Of a stretch of DNA of 9,630 nt, positions 1 through 7,477 are shown piece after piece. Source of the DNA: Deltaproteobacteria bacterium (GTDB taxonomy: Bacteria; Desulfobacterota; DSM-4660; Desulfatiglandales; HGW-15). Position numbers and translations under genes: made by a program. Numbering within the stretch: the first letter of the stretch is position 1; every line of letters begins with the position of its first letter. Where the stretch lies: NCBI GenBank assembly GCA_020342025.1, contig CP070840.1, forward strand, positions 1,672,250-1,681,879, given 5' to 3'. The notes under the pieces were generated by a model that searched no databases, was not told where the DNA came from, and saw nothing but the letters and a program-made list of their open reading frames with translations.

Positions 1-2
1 CC

Positions 3-776
3 AAGGGATTTTCGAGCGTAATTACGAGACTAACGTTTGTGGTCGTTCTGCTTTACTTTACGCCGATGCTCTATAAAATACCCCAATCTGTACTCGCTGC
101 GGTCATCATGATGGCCGTCTTGGGATTAATCAATGTGTCGGGTCTTATCCATGCGTGGCGGGCACAATGGTACGATGGAGCCATAGCCATCATCACCTTC
201 GTTTCTACCCTTGCCTTTGCCCCGCATTTGGATAAAGGTATCCTTACAGGGGTCGGGTTTTCAATCTTGGTTTTCCTGTATAAAAGTATGCGCCCACGGG
301 TCGCCATTTTGTCGCGATATCGGGACGGTGCATATCATGATGCCTGCACATATAACCTGAGGCAGTGTGAGCACATTGCCATGGTTCGCTTTGACGGTCC
401 TCTGTTTTTCGCAAATGCCACTTACCTGGAAGATCAAATTGCCAAAGTTCGGCAATCCATGCCCAAACTGAAACACATTCTCATCGAAGCCAGCGGTATG
501 GATGATATGGATGCCACAGGTGAAGAGGCCCTTTCCCTGATTGTTGATAGAATCAGGAGTGCAGGTTACGAGATATCATTCACGGGTCTGAAGAAGAACG
601 TATTAGATGTGATGGAACGGACTTTCCTCTACGAAAAGATCGGCAGCGAGCATATTTTTGCGACGCAGACCGCTGCCATAGAGTCCATATATAAGCAGGC
701 TCACAGGGCTACAGAGGAAAGGGAATGTCCTTTGACAAGGTTCTGTCCCCTTTCTTCTGGGCCTGCCGTCGAATGA
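3..776 (+). CDS. SulP-family anion permease, C-terminal part (5' end outside window)
   Basis: The frame is open to the left edge, so this is the C-terminal 257 residues of a longer protein; the GTG at 39 is internal. SulP permeases move sulfate, bicarbonate or other anions across the inner membrane and usually have about 550-600 residues. Two hydrophobic stretches are visible: one around FVVVLLYFTPMLYKIPQSVL, typical of late SulP helices, and one around AIAIITFVSTLAFAP. A cytosolic STAS domain follows, with VRFDGPLFFANATYLEDQI and the DATG signature where anti-sigma-antagonist-like STAS domains carry their phosphorylatable or equivalent loop. The tail ends in a Cys-x5-Cys motif (ECPLTRFCPL) not typical of the family. 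The next gene starts 11 nt later with its Shine-Dalgarno over this stop codon, suggesting co-transcription. Substrate is not readable from the sequence; sulfate is a guess from context. Confidence 0.93.
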   Translation, partial: KGFSSVITRLTFVVVLLYFTPMLYKIPQSVLAAVIMMAVLGLINVSGLIHAWRAQWYDGAIAIITFVSTLAFAPHLDKGILTGVGFSILVFLYKSMRPRVAILSRYRDGAYHDACTYNLRQCEHIAMVRFDGPLFFANATYLEDQIAKVRQSMPKLKHILIEASGMDDMDATGEEALSLIVDRIRSAGYEISFTGLKKNVLDVMERTFLYEKIGSEHIFATQTAAIESIYKQAHRATEERECPLTRFCPLSSGPAVE

Positions 777-787
777 GGAGATAGGCG

Positions 788-1999
788 ATGTCTTCAATAG
801 CCATTTTTAGTGGAACCTTTTGTCATGGAGAAGAGGTGGTCAAGGGCGTGGTCGGGTCCCTTGGTTGCGAAATCGTTCTGGATCAACATGTGACGTCCGA
901 GGCGAGTAGGCGCTTTCAAATATCAGAGGAAAAATTCCAATATGCCCTTTCTGGAGAAACATCACTCTTCAAGAGATTTTCCCGCGAGAAGGAGCGCTGC
1001 ATTGCTTTTCTAAAATTGGTTTTGGCCCACATGCTCAGCGAGGATAACCGTCTCTTTTTTGGTTACGCCACGCATCTTATTCCCAGGGAGATAACCCATG
1101 TGCTCAAGGTGGGGTTAATTGCTGAAAGGAAATACAGGACAAAAGTGGCGGGGGATGAGAAGGGGTTACAAGAGAAGGATGCCGCCAAGATCATTTGCAA
1201 AGAAGATGAAAAGGTCGTTTCGTGGGTAAACTACCTCTTACAGAAAAATCCTTGGGATGTGGATCTGTATGACATTATTATTCCTATGGACAAAAAACGC
1301 GTTGACGATGCGGTCAAGCTGATCTTGGAGAATGCTGAAAAAGATGTTCTAAAAATAACGACTGCATCAAAAGGGGCCGTCCAGGACTTCACTCTGGCTG
1401 CCGAAGTGGAAAACATCCTGAGCAGGGAAGGACACCATGTCTCTGCTTCAGCGAAAGAGGGTCATGTCACCCTGACCATTAAGAAGCACGTGCTTTTGCT
1501 TTCCCGTCTGGAAGGGGAGTTAAAAAAGATCACCATGGCGTTGCCGGGTGTAAAGGAGGTTGAAACCAAGGTGGGCCCGGATTACTATAAAAGCAATATC
1601 TATCGGCAGTTCGACGTAAAGAAACCATCCAAGTTTATGCTGGTGGATGACGAACGGGAATTCGTGGAGACCCTGTCTGACAGATTGCTGATGAGAGACA
1701 TGCCTGCCACCATTGTATACGATGGCGAACAGGCCTTATCCTTGGTTGAGCAAGAAGAGCCAGAGGTCATGGTTTTGGATCTGAAAATGCCAGGGATTGA
1801 CGGCATGGAGGTTTTGCGTCGCATTAAGAAGGAGCATCCCCACGTGGAGATAATCGTATTGACCGGGCAGGGTTCAAAAGAGGATGAGGAACTCTGCCTG
1901 AAACTTGGCGCATTCGCCTATTTGGAAAAACCGGTGGACGTTGAAGTATTGGCCCAGACCATGCGTGAGGCCTATCAAAAGGTGAGGGAGCGGATTTAA
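788..1999 (+). CDS. Cytidylate-kinase-like / BON-like / receiver domain fusion protein
   Basis: A 403-aa soluble protein with three parts. Residues about 1-178 match the cytidylate-kinase-like (Cytidylate_kin2) family: a P-loop-like SGTFCHGEE near the N-terminus, a DAAKIICKEDEK segment, and YDIIIPMD near residue 161. The P-loop lacks the Walker A Lys, so catalysis is uncertain. Residues about 190-263 resemble a BON domain (EGHVTLTIKK, then LPGVKEVETKVG). Residues 282-403 are a receiver with acidic pair D287/D288, phosphoacceptor D331 (VLDLKMPG), T359 and K381, all conserved. No DNA-binding output is present. GAGGAG at 775-780, 7 nt from the ATG, supports the start. The kinase gene begins one base after the stop, so phosphorylation by that kinase is a reasonable inference. 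The kinase-like part may bind a nucleotide as a sensor rather than phosphorylate CMP. Confidence 0.87.
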   Translation: MSSIAIFSGTFCHGEEVVKGVVGSLGCEIVLDQHVTSEASRRFQISEEKFQYALSGETSLFKRFSREKERCIAFLKLVLAHMLSEDNRLFFGYATHLIPREITHVLKVGLIAERKYRTKVAGDEKGLQEKDAAKIICKEDEKVVSWVNYLLQKNPWDVDLYDIIIPMDKKRVDDAVKLILENAEKDVLKITTASKGAVQDFTLAAEVENILSREGHHVSASAKEGHVTLTIKKHVLLLSRLEGELKKITMALPGVKEVETKVGPDYYKSNIYRQFDVKKPSKFMLVDDEREFVETLSDRLLMRDMPATIVYDGEQALSLVEQEEPEVMVLDLKMPGIDGMEVLRRIKKEHPHVEIIVLTGQGSKEDEELCLKLGAFAYLEKPVDVEVLAQTMREAYQKVRERI

Positions 2000-2000
2000 A

Positions 2001-3764
2001 ATGGGTGTGTGGGACAAGATTAAACCCGCGTTCTGGGACGAATCGAAACCCCTGGCAGATTCTCATATAAAGATTTTTGACTATGCCAGGGTGTGGAAGT
2101 ATGCGGTCATCGGGGCGTTTACGATCGCCCTGCTTCCATTAGTCATTATGTTGCTTGTCAATCACTACGAGTACAAGAGAGTTTTTAGGCCGGAAATGAA
2201 AAGCCCCTTCTACTGTTTAGTCTCCAATACCCAACGATCTATGGCTTCGTTTTTTTCCGGTCGTAAGGCCGTCCTCCATTTCATCTCCGATGACATTCAC
2301 CTTGAAGAGGTTTCCGACCAAAAGCTCGGTGAAGTCCTTGCCAAGCTGAAAAACATCTATGGGGAATTTGTGAATCTGGGGATTATTGATCTAAAGGGTA
2401 AACAAAGGGCCTATGCCGGTCCGAGTCATTTGCAGGATGGGGACCACAGTGATCAGGTCTGGTACAAGGAGGTGAAAAAGCGGGGGATTTTTGTGGGTGA
2501 CATTTTTCGTGGGTCTGACGGGTCCCCATACTTTCTGATTGCGCTGAGATATGAAAAAAATCCCGAGAATTCTTTTATCCTGCAAGCAAGTATTGACGCC
2601 AGAATTCTTGAAGGTTTGGTTAGCACCTTGGCGCTCGAGATACCATCCATGGATGCCTTTATCATTAACAAGGAAGGTATTCTGCAGACCTCCTCACGTT
2701 CATATGGGAATGTTCTTGAAAGGCTCTCACTGCCTATTGCGTCGGGTTCAACCGAGCCTCAAATCCAGGAGATTGAAAAGGAATCGGAACGTCCCATCAT
2801 CGTAGGGCATTCGGGAATTCAAGGTACGCCGTTTAGATTTGTGACAGTGGCACCACGGGAAGGGCTGACTAAGAACTTGTTCCACCTGAGTAAGCGTTTT
2901 GTCGTTGTATTGAGCATCGGTATTCTGTGCGTGTTAGGGATTTTGTTGTTCGTTGTAACGGCCTTTGTGGATCATATTTATGAATCAGACCGCAGAAGGG
3001 TTGCTGTTTTGCATAATATCCAATACACGAACAAGATGGCCAGCATCGGGCGGCTAGCGGCAGGGGTTGCCCATGAGATAAACAATCCTTTGGCCATCAT
3101 CAATGAAAAGGCAGGATTGCTAAAAGATCTGGTCTCCATGAACAAGGATTACTCCCACGAGAGATTTCTGGGCATTGTGGACTCCATCTTGTCTTCAGTG
3201 GAAAGGAGCCGTACCGTGACTCATAGTCTGCTAGGATTTGCCACACACATAGAGGTCCGGTTTGAAATCATCCCTCTTGACCAGGTCATCAAACAGCTCC
3301 TGGTATTTTTGGGAAAGGAGTCTGAGTACCGTCGCATAACCGTAAATCTCGTGGTTCAGGATAATCTTTCGCCCATTGAAAGCGATGTGGGGCAACTTGA
3401 GCAAGTCTTCTTGAACATAATCAACAATGCCTTTGATGCGGTGGGTGACGGAGGGAGGATCGACATTGAGCTATTTGCTGATGGACCAGATATGGTGAGC
3501 GTTCGGGTCACGGATGATGGTTACGGAATCTCAGAAGAGAACCTGAAACACATCTTTGACCCCTTCTTTTCCACAAAAGGGGAGAAGGGTTCAGGTCTCG
3601 GTCTTTCAATCACCTACGGGATTGTGCAGAAACTTGGAGGAAGGCTGGATGTGAAGAGTAAAAAGGGAGAGGGAAGTACTTTCACCGTGACTTTGCCCAC
3701 CAAGAAGAAGGAATCTTCATTCAGCGATGAGGAGAAAGATAGTGAGGGTATTGCTGGTAGATGA
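2001..3764 (+). CDS. Membrane sensor histidine kinase with periplasmic Cache-like domain
   Basis: A 587-aa kinase. A short cytoplasmic N-terminus leads to TM1 (about 34-53). An extracytoplasmic region of about 245 residues follows, with a Cache-like stretch (WYKEVKKRGIFVGDIF, then SPYFLIALRY), and then TM2 (about 300-323). No HAMP or PAS domain is evident. The HisKA/DHp domain carries H358 in AAGVAHEINNPLAIINE. The ATPase domain is complete: N-box LNIINNAFDAV (N472-N476), G1 box DDGYG (D505), F-box FDPFFSTKG and G2 box GSGLGLS (530-536). It should be an active autokinase of the NtrB/NtrY-like type that senses a periplasmic ligand. The ligand cannot be read from the sequence; Cache domains often bind small organic acids or anions. 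Its 3' end overlaps the next receiver gene by up to 38 nt, implying translational coupling and partnership. Confidence 0.95.
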   Translation: MGVWDKIKPAFWDESKPLADSHIKIFDYARVWKYAVIGAFTIALLPLVIMLLVNHYEYKRVFRPEMKSPFYCLVSNTQRSMASFFSGRKAVLHFISDDIHLEEVSDQKLGEVLAKLKNIYGEFVNLGIIDLKGKQRAYAGPSHLQDGDHSDQVWYKEVKKRGIFVGDIFRGSDGSPYFLIALRYEKNPENSFILQASIDARILEGLVSTLALEIPSMDAFIINKEGILQTSSRSYGNVLERLSLPIASGSTEPQIQEIEKESERPIIVGHSGIQGTPFRFVTVAPREGLTKNLFHLSKRFVVVLSIGILCVLGILLFVVTAFVDHIYESDRRRVAVLHNIQYTNKMASIGRLAAGVAHEINNPLAIINEKAGLLKDLVSMNKDYSHERFLGIVDSILSSVERSRTVTHSLLGFATHIEVRFEIIPLDQVIKQLLVFLGKESEYRRITVNLVVQDNLSPIESDVGQLEQVFLNIINNAFDAVGDGGRIDIELFADGPDMVSVRVTDDGYGISEENLKHIFDPFFSTKGEKGSGLGLSITYGIVQKLGGRLDVKSKKGEGSTFTVTLPTKKKESSFSDEEKDSEGIAGR

Positions 3765-4101
3765 TGAGGATGAGATGATCACCGCCCTGGCGGAACGACT
3801 TTCTCTACGCGGAATAGAGGCAGACTGGGTGACCTCTGGGGAAGATGCCATTACCCGCGTTATCGAAAAGAAATACGATGTTGTGGTTCTTGATGTGAAA
3901 ATGCCCGGTATGAGTGGTCTTGAGACCATGGAACGCGTTCAGAAAATCCAGCCAGAAGCGAAAGTCATATTTCTCACCGGCCATGGGTCGGTCTCAGATT
4001 TTAAGTCGTGCATTGAAGCCGGGGCCAGCTTTTATCTAATGAAGCCGACGAATATCGAGATCCTCATCGAAAAGATGAATGAGGCCATCAAGGAGAACTG
4101 A
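3727..4101 (+). CDS. Stand-alone receiver (CheY-like response regulator)
   Basis: A single 124-aa receiver domain with no output domain. All active-site residues are present: D12/D13, phosphoacceptor D56 (VVVLDVKMPGMSG), T84 (FLTGHGS) and K106 (LMKP). It should accept phosphate from the overlapping kinase and pass it on or act by protein-protein contact. The ATG at 3727 lies inside the kinase gene and has no clear Shine-Dalgarno. An in-frame GTG at 3742 has AGGAGA at 3730-3735 just before it and would give a 119-aa protein starting MRVLLVDDE, so the true start may be 3742. The overlap with the kinase gene and the 11-nt gap to the next gene place it in the same operon. Confidence 0.93.
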   Translation: MRRKIVRVLLVDDEDEMITALAERLSLRGIEADWVTSGEDAITRVIEKKYDVVVLDVKMPGMSGLETMERVQKIQPEAKVIFLTGHGSVSDFKSCIEAGASFYLMKPTNIEILIEKMNEAIKEN

Positions 4102-4112
4102 AGGGATATGCC

Positions 4113-4778
4113 ATGAGCAACGATTGGGAGCTAATCGGCAGGACGGGACTTGCATTTTTCGGCAAAATGACCGCCTCAATCTCCCATGAGATTAAGAATG
4201 TTCTGGCCATTATTAACGAAAATGCGGGACTCTTGGAAGACATCACACTGATGGCCGTGAGGGGAAAGCCCATTAACCTTGATAGGCTAAAAACCCAGGC
4301 GGAAAGGATTAAGAACCAGATTCGCAGAGCCGACGTGATCGTAAAGAATATGAACCGGTTTGCCCACAGTGTCGACGAATCACTCATGAGCGTGGACTTG
4401 GCTGAACTCTTAGAGTTTCTGGTCGTCCTTTCGAGCAGACTCGCTTACACACGAGGTGTGAAGCTGGAACCTTCATCCATGGGGAGTTCAGCGACGATCA
4501 CAACAGACCTTTTTCTGCTGGAAAATCTCCTCTGGTTATGCCTGGATTTCGCCATGGAGATGGCCGGGACTGGGAAAGCGGTCCGTCTCATCGTAGAGAA
4601 AACTGGAGATGGTGGACGAATCAGATTCACTCAGTTGGAAACCTTGAAAGAAGCACCTGCAGATAAGTTTCCCGGTGAAGTGGAAAAGGCCCTTCTCGTG
4701 TCCTTAAACGCCCAGATCAGGAAAGACGTGGAGGCCGGAGAGCTTGTTCTCTCCATTTCAAAAAAGATTGAGGATTGA
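4113..4778 (+). CDS. Soluble DHp (HisKA-like) protein with degenerate ATPase domain; possible phosphotransferase
   Basis: A 221-aa protein with no membrane segment or sensor domain. Residues about 12-80 form a HisKA-type dimerisation helix pair with H25 in SISHEIKNVLAIINENAGLL. This is very close to the H-box of the membrane kinase upstream (both contain LAIINE then AGLL). The C-terminal part has the size and position of a HATPase domain, but its motifs are eroded. The N-box region reads ENLLWLCLDFAME with the Asn residues replaced, and no DxGxG G1 box, F-box or GxGLG G2 box can be seen. It probably cannot bind ATP normally. A His-bearing DHp dimer with a dead ATPase fold recalls the phosphotransferases Spo0B and ChpT, so a relay role between receivers is my inference; a kinase inhibitor or phosphatase is an alternative. 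The start at 4113 is forced because the ATG at 4108 meets a stop at once; AGGGAT lies just upstream. Confidence 0.88.
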   Translation: MSNDWELIGRTGLAFFGKMTASISHEIKNVLAIINENAGLLEDITLMAVRGKPINLDRLKTQAERIKNQIRRADVIVKNMNRFAHSVDESLMSVDLAELLEFLVVLSSRLAYTRGVKLEPSSMGSSATITTDLFLLENLLWLCLDFAMEMAGTGKAVRLIVEKTGDGGRIRFTQLETLKEAPADKFPGEVEKALLVSLNAQIRKDVEAGELVLSISKKIED

Positions 4779-4835
4779 ATCCTATGCCGCTACCCATGGG
4801 GGAGCAAGTCTTTATTAGCAGAGGAAACATATTAA

Positions 4836-5249
4836 ATGTCTGAAAAGGTCTTACTGGTTGACGATGAAGAGGATTTCCTGGATATCATGGCCGAGCGGAT
4901 GCGGGTTCGAGGTATAGAGGTGTCAACAACCACTTCCGCCACAGAGGCCCTCGCGTTGATAGAGGAGGAGTCCTTCGACGTCATTGTCATGGACCTTATG
5001 ATGCCAGAGTTGGAAGGGACGAAGGCCCTGAAGGCCATCAAAAGCAGGAACCGGGAAGTGCAAGTCATCCTGCTCACAGGCTATGTCACCCCGGAACAGG
5101 TTGTCCAAGCCGTGAAGCTCGGAGCCATGGATATCATGGAAAAACCGCCGGATCTGGATGCTCTCATTGAAAAAATTAAGAAGGCCCGTGACGGAAAAGG
5201 GAAGATAGTTGCAGAAAAGCAAGCTGAAGAAAAAACAAAGAAGAAATGA
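4836..5249 (+). CDS. Stand-alone receiver with basic/acidic Lys-rich tail
   Basis: A 137-aa protein: one receiver domain (about 1-120) plus a charged tail rich in Lys, Glu and Ala ending in KTKKK. Active-site residues are intact: D9/D10, phosphoacceptor D53 (VIVMDLMMPELEG), T81 (LLTGYVT) and K103 (MEKPPD). There is no output domain, so it acts through another protein or as a phosphate sink or relay. AGAGGAAA stands 8-10 nt before the ATG. It lies 57 nt after the DHp protein, the largest gap in the signalling block, but nothing there looks like a terminator. The tail may be a flexible contact or degradation signal; this is a guess. Confidence 0.93.
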   Translation: MSEKVLLVDDEEDFLDIMAERMRVRGIEVSTTTSATEALALIEEESFDVIVMDLMMPELEGTKALKAIKSRNREVQVILLTGYVTPEQVVQAVKLGAMDIMEKPPDLDALIEKIKKARDGKGKIVAEKQAEEKTKKK

Positions 5250-5276
5250 AGAACTATTCGAAAAGGAGGATTGAAG

Positions 5277-5720
5277 ATGAAACCACGTGTATTGGTAGTG
5301 GATGACGAAGAGGAACTCGTTCAGACCCTGTCCGAGCGTTTAACTGTTCGTGACTACGATGTGACCACATCCTTGAGCGGCGAGGATGCTGTGGAAAAAT
5401 TGAAGCATTATAATTTCGACGTGGTCGTTTTGGATGTGGCCATGCCCGGCATGGACGGGATAGAGACCCTGCGCAAAATAAAGAGCCTAAAGCCATTGAC
5501 CGAGGTCATCATGTTGACCGGCCATGCAACCGTGGAGTCGGCCATCGAAGGGATGAGGCTGGGGGCCTTTGATTTTCTCATGAAGCCATGTAAAACGGAA
5601 GAGTTGTTTGCCAAGATAAACATCGCTCATGAGAGAAAAGCTGAACAGGAAGAGCGCATCCGAACAGCCAAGGTGAGCGACATTATATCCTCACCCCGGT
5701 CTGTTTTGAAGGAATCCTAG
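5277..5720 (+). CDS. Stand-alone receiver (CheY-like response regulator)
   Basis: A 147-aa receiver with D9/D10, phosphoacceptor D53 (VVVLDVAMPGMDG), T81 (MLTGHAT) and K103 (LMKPCK). About 25 residues of charged helix and a short tail follow the domain, with no recognisable output. The start was set at the ATG at 5277, not the in-frame TTG at 5271, because AGGAGG at 5264-5269 is 7 nt away from the ATG and too close to the TTG. It resembles the receiver at 3727 more than its immediate neighbour (shared VVVLDVxMPGM and LTGHxxV patterns), which points to duplication inside the cluster. The gap from the previous gene is 27 nt. It is the last gene of the dense signalling block. Confidence 0.93.
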   Translation: MKPRVLVVDDEEELVQTLSERLTVRDYDVTTSLSGEDAVEKLKHYNFDVVVLDVAMPGMDGIETLRKIKSLKPLTEVIMLTGHATVESAIEGMRLGAFDFLMKPCKTEELFAKINIAHERKAEQEERIRTAKVSDIISSPRSVLKES

Positions 5721-5739
5721 TTACAAGGGCTTATGTAAC
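5720..5739. repeat. Perfect 6-8-6 dyad just after the receiver gene
   Basis: GTTACA and TGTAAC flank an 8-nt centre directly at the stop codon of the preceding gene. The stem is AT-rich and has no T-run after it on the + strand, so it is a poor intrinsic terminator. It could be an operator or chance. The remaining spacer (5740-5969) shows only weaker inverted repeats, AGGAGA/TCTCCT at 5790-5809 and CGAG/CTCG at 5864-5880, and no convincing promoter. Confidence 0.3.
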
Positions 5740-5969
5740 AAAACCATTGAGGCGTATTTCCGCATTTTTCCCAGGTGCATTGGTTCTACAGGAGAACGGT
5801 GGATCTCCTACGGTCGGTTCTGTTATGCCAAAGCTTTATTTCGTACAAGTGTTCATCTAGAGACGAGCAATAGCATCTCGATAGAGAAGTGCCCTAATTT
5901 ATCTTTTTTATGTGTCGCATCGACGTTTGAGGTTTTTAGAAACAGAAAAATGCCAGAGAGAGAAAAAAC

Positions 5970-7205
5970 ATGGAATCAGCTTTACCAGAAAAAGCGAGAC
6001 TTTTAGAACGACTTAAAAACGGTAAGTTTAACGTGCCTGATTTTATTTATGTTCCGGCGACCGACTTCAAAAATGGGAACTTTAAGGGCTTGGAGGATTT
6101 TCTTCGCAATCACCGTGAAAGCTATAAGGTCATTGCAAGAAGTGCCCACCCTCAGGAGGAGTACTTTAAACCTGGGACTTTTGACTCCCTGGAGACGTAT
6201 GCTGATTTGGAGGGTATTAAATATGCGAGGAAGCGGATCATTAATCTAGCGATGACCTCTCGTAAACTCACCGTACTCAGACAGCAAAAATTTAATAACG
6301 CGCCTGAAATCGATCCGAATGAAATGGGAATCGTGGTGATGCCCTTCATCGAGGGCACAAGCGTCATGGCAAAAAGGCTGGGCGATCATTGGGAGTTCGG
6401 TTACAGTCGCGACAGGATACACAAAGTCCAGAGTGAACCTTATATCACGACAACACCTTGTGACAGGGAACTTCTTCAGGCGTCTGAAGATATACAAAGA
6501 TATTTAGGCTTCAGATGCGAAATCGAGTACATCATTCCAGCAGATGGTGAAATCCACGTGGTACAGGCAAAAGATATCTCCCACATTGAGACCCTGGAGC
6601 AAAAGGAAAGCGAGAGATCCGTCAAACTGGACGGTGTCCGCCGGATCAGAAAGAGGCGAAACTATCGTGAACGCCCCCTCTACGTGATGGACAACAGGGC
6701 ATTTTACATGAGCATTATCGATAAATGTGAAGATATGGTTCATGGATGTGAAGGACCGCAGCCAAGCATTGAAGAAATCATGGGGATGATTACAGCATTT
6801 GAGGAAGAACTTGAAGATTTTGCGTTGAAACACCAAAGGTTTGCCGTTCTCGGATTATCAATCCGTATCCCGGAAGCGCTATCCCAGATAGCCAATCATT
6901 ATCTTGACGAGACGCCCGAATTACAGAAAAAGCTCTCACAGGACCTCTATAATAACGTGTATAAGAGAGACTATTTTTTGTCAGAGGCCGATACACTCAT
7001 CGCAAAGGACATGGTAAGGCTCAATCTACGCACTCACGATGCCTATGGCATTGATACAGTGAGGAATCCCCTCTGGTCCGTGTATTGGTATGTGGGGCGG
7101 CACGAGCAAATAGTTGCGGAACTTAAAGCATTGGGGTTCAAGACGGGGGATACTATTGGCATTGATATCGATTCTGAAGAAAAACCGACGTTATATCGTT
7201 GGTAG
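5970..7205 (+). CDS. PEP/pyruvate-binding (PPDK_N-like) ATP-grasp protein of unknown role
   Basis: A 411-aa soluble protein. Residues about 20-205 follow the pattern of the ATP-grasp domain of PEP synthase and pyruvate phosphate dikinase: VIARSAHPQEE (R57, compare VRSSAxxED), PGTFDSLE (compare SFAGxxxT), MGIVVMPFIEGT near 119, and EIEYIIPADGEIHVVQAKD (184-202), which corresponds to the ExEW...LQxRP end of the domain, with Lys in place of the usual Arg. The roughly 205-residue C-terminal part is not recognised; it contains FALKHQRFAVLGLS and ends ALGFKTGDTIGIDI. The phosphohistidine swivel and the PEP-binding barrel are absent, so it is not a full PEP synthase. It may bind ATP and phosphorylate, ligate or sense an unknown substrate. 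The Shine-Dalgarno is weak (AGAGAGAG region). It is separated by 249 nt from the signalling block and by 373 nt from the CBS gene. Confidence 0.78.
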   Translation: MESALPEKARLLERLKNGKFNVPDFIYVPATDFKNGNFKGLEDFLRNHRESYKVIARSAHPQEEYFKPGTFDSLETYADLEGIKYARKRIINLAMTSRKLTVLRQQKFNNAPEIDPNEMGIVVMPFIEGTSVMAKRLGDHWEFGYSRDRIHKVQSEPYITTTPCDRELLQASEDIQRYLGFRCEIEYIIPADGEIHVVQAKDISHIETLEQKESERSVKLDGVRRIRKRRNYRERPLYVMDNRAFYMSIIDKCEDMVHGCEGPQPSIEEIMGMITAFEEELEDFALKHQRFAVLGLSIRIPEALSQIANHYLDETPELQKKLSQDLYNNVYKRDYFLSEADTLIAKDMVRLNLRTHDAYGIDTVRNPLWSVYWYVGRHEQIVAELKALGFKTGDTIGIDIDSEEKPTLYRW

Positions 7206-7348
7206 GATTTGCCCCTAAGCCCGTTTGCACAGTTTCACCTGAGATCGTTTCCCGCCTGGCCTTTTTTCTCCTCCACACCGTCCCCTTAATCTCCCTCAAT
7301 GGTGCCTGCCAGAATCATAGGAGAGATTTCGGAATCGACCCCTGTGGA

Positions 7349-7423
7349 CGCCCTCGAGCCCCTGAGAGGGAGCCGAAATTCGGGGCGTCAGCTTTTCCTC
7401 TCGGGGTTGCGCCTTCGAGGGTG
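7349..7423. repeat. Long bulged inverted repeat / structured RNA candidate
   Basis: The outer stem pairs 7349-7357 with 7415-7423 (contains CCCTCGA/TCGAGGG). After an asymmetric internal loop, CCCC plus GAGAGG (7359-7369, one bulged T) pairs with CCTCTCGGGG (7397-7406). The 27-nt apical part contains the near-palindrome CCGAAATTCGG (7373-7383). Nearly twenty pairs in 75 nt is well beyond chance. No U-tract follows on either strand, so this is not a standard intrinsic terminator. It could be a REP-like dispersed repeat, a 3'UTR stability hairpin or a small RNA. Confidence 0.6.
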
Positions 7424-7477
7424 CCCATAAGCTAATTCATCGAAAAAAAGCGAAACGGTTTTCGGGCCAAGCAGTAT

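Noticed and set aside
39..41. GTG at 39 as the start of the SulP gene
   Set aside because: The frame is open to the left edge and the upstream codons (KGFSSVITRLTF) continue the SulP pattern, so the gene is truncated by the window.
5790..5809. AGGAGA/TCTCCT inverted repeat as a terminator after the receiver genes
   Set aside because: The stem has only 6 pairs and is not followed by a T-run.
7199..7435. A 78-codon + strand frame after the ATP-grasp gene
   Set aside because: It starts at a TTG inside the preceding gene without a ribosome site, and its Pro/Arg-rich part simply translates the hairpin region.
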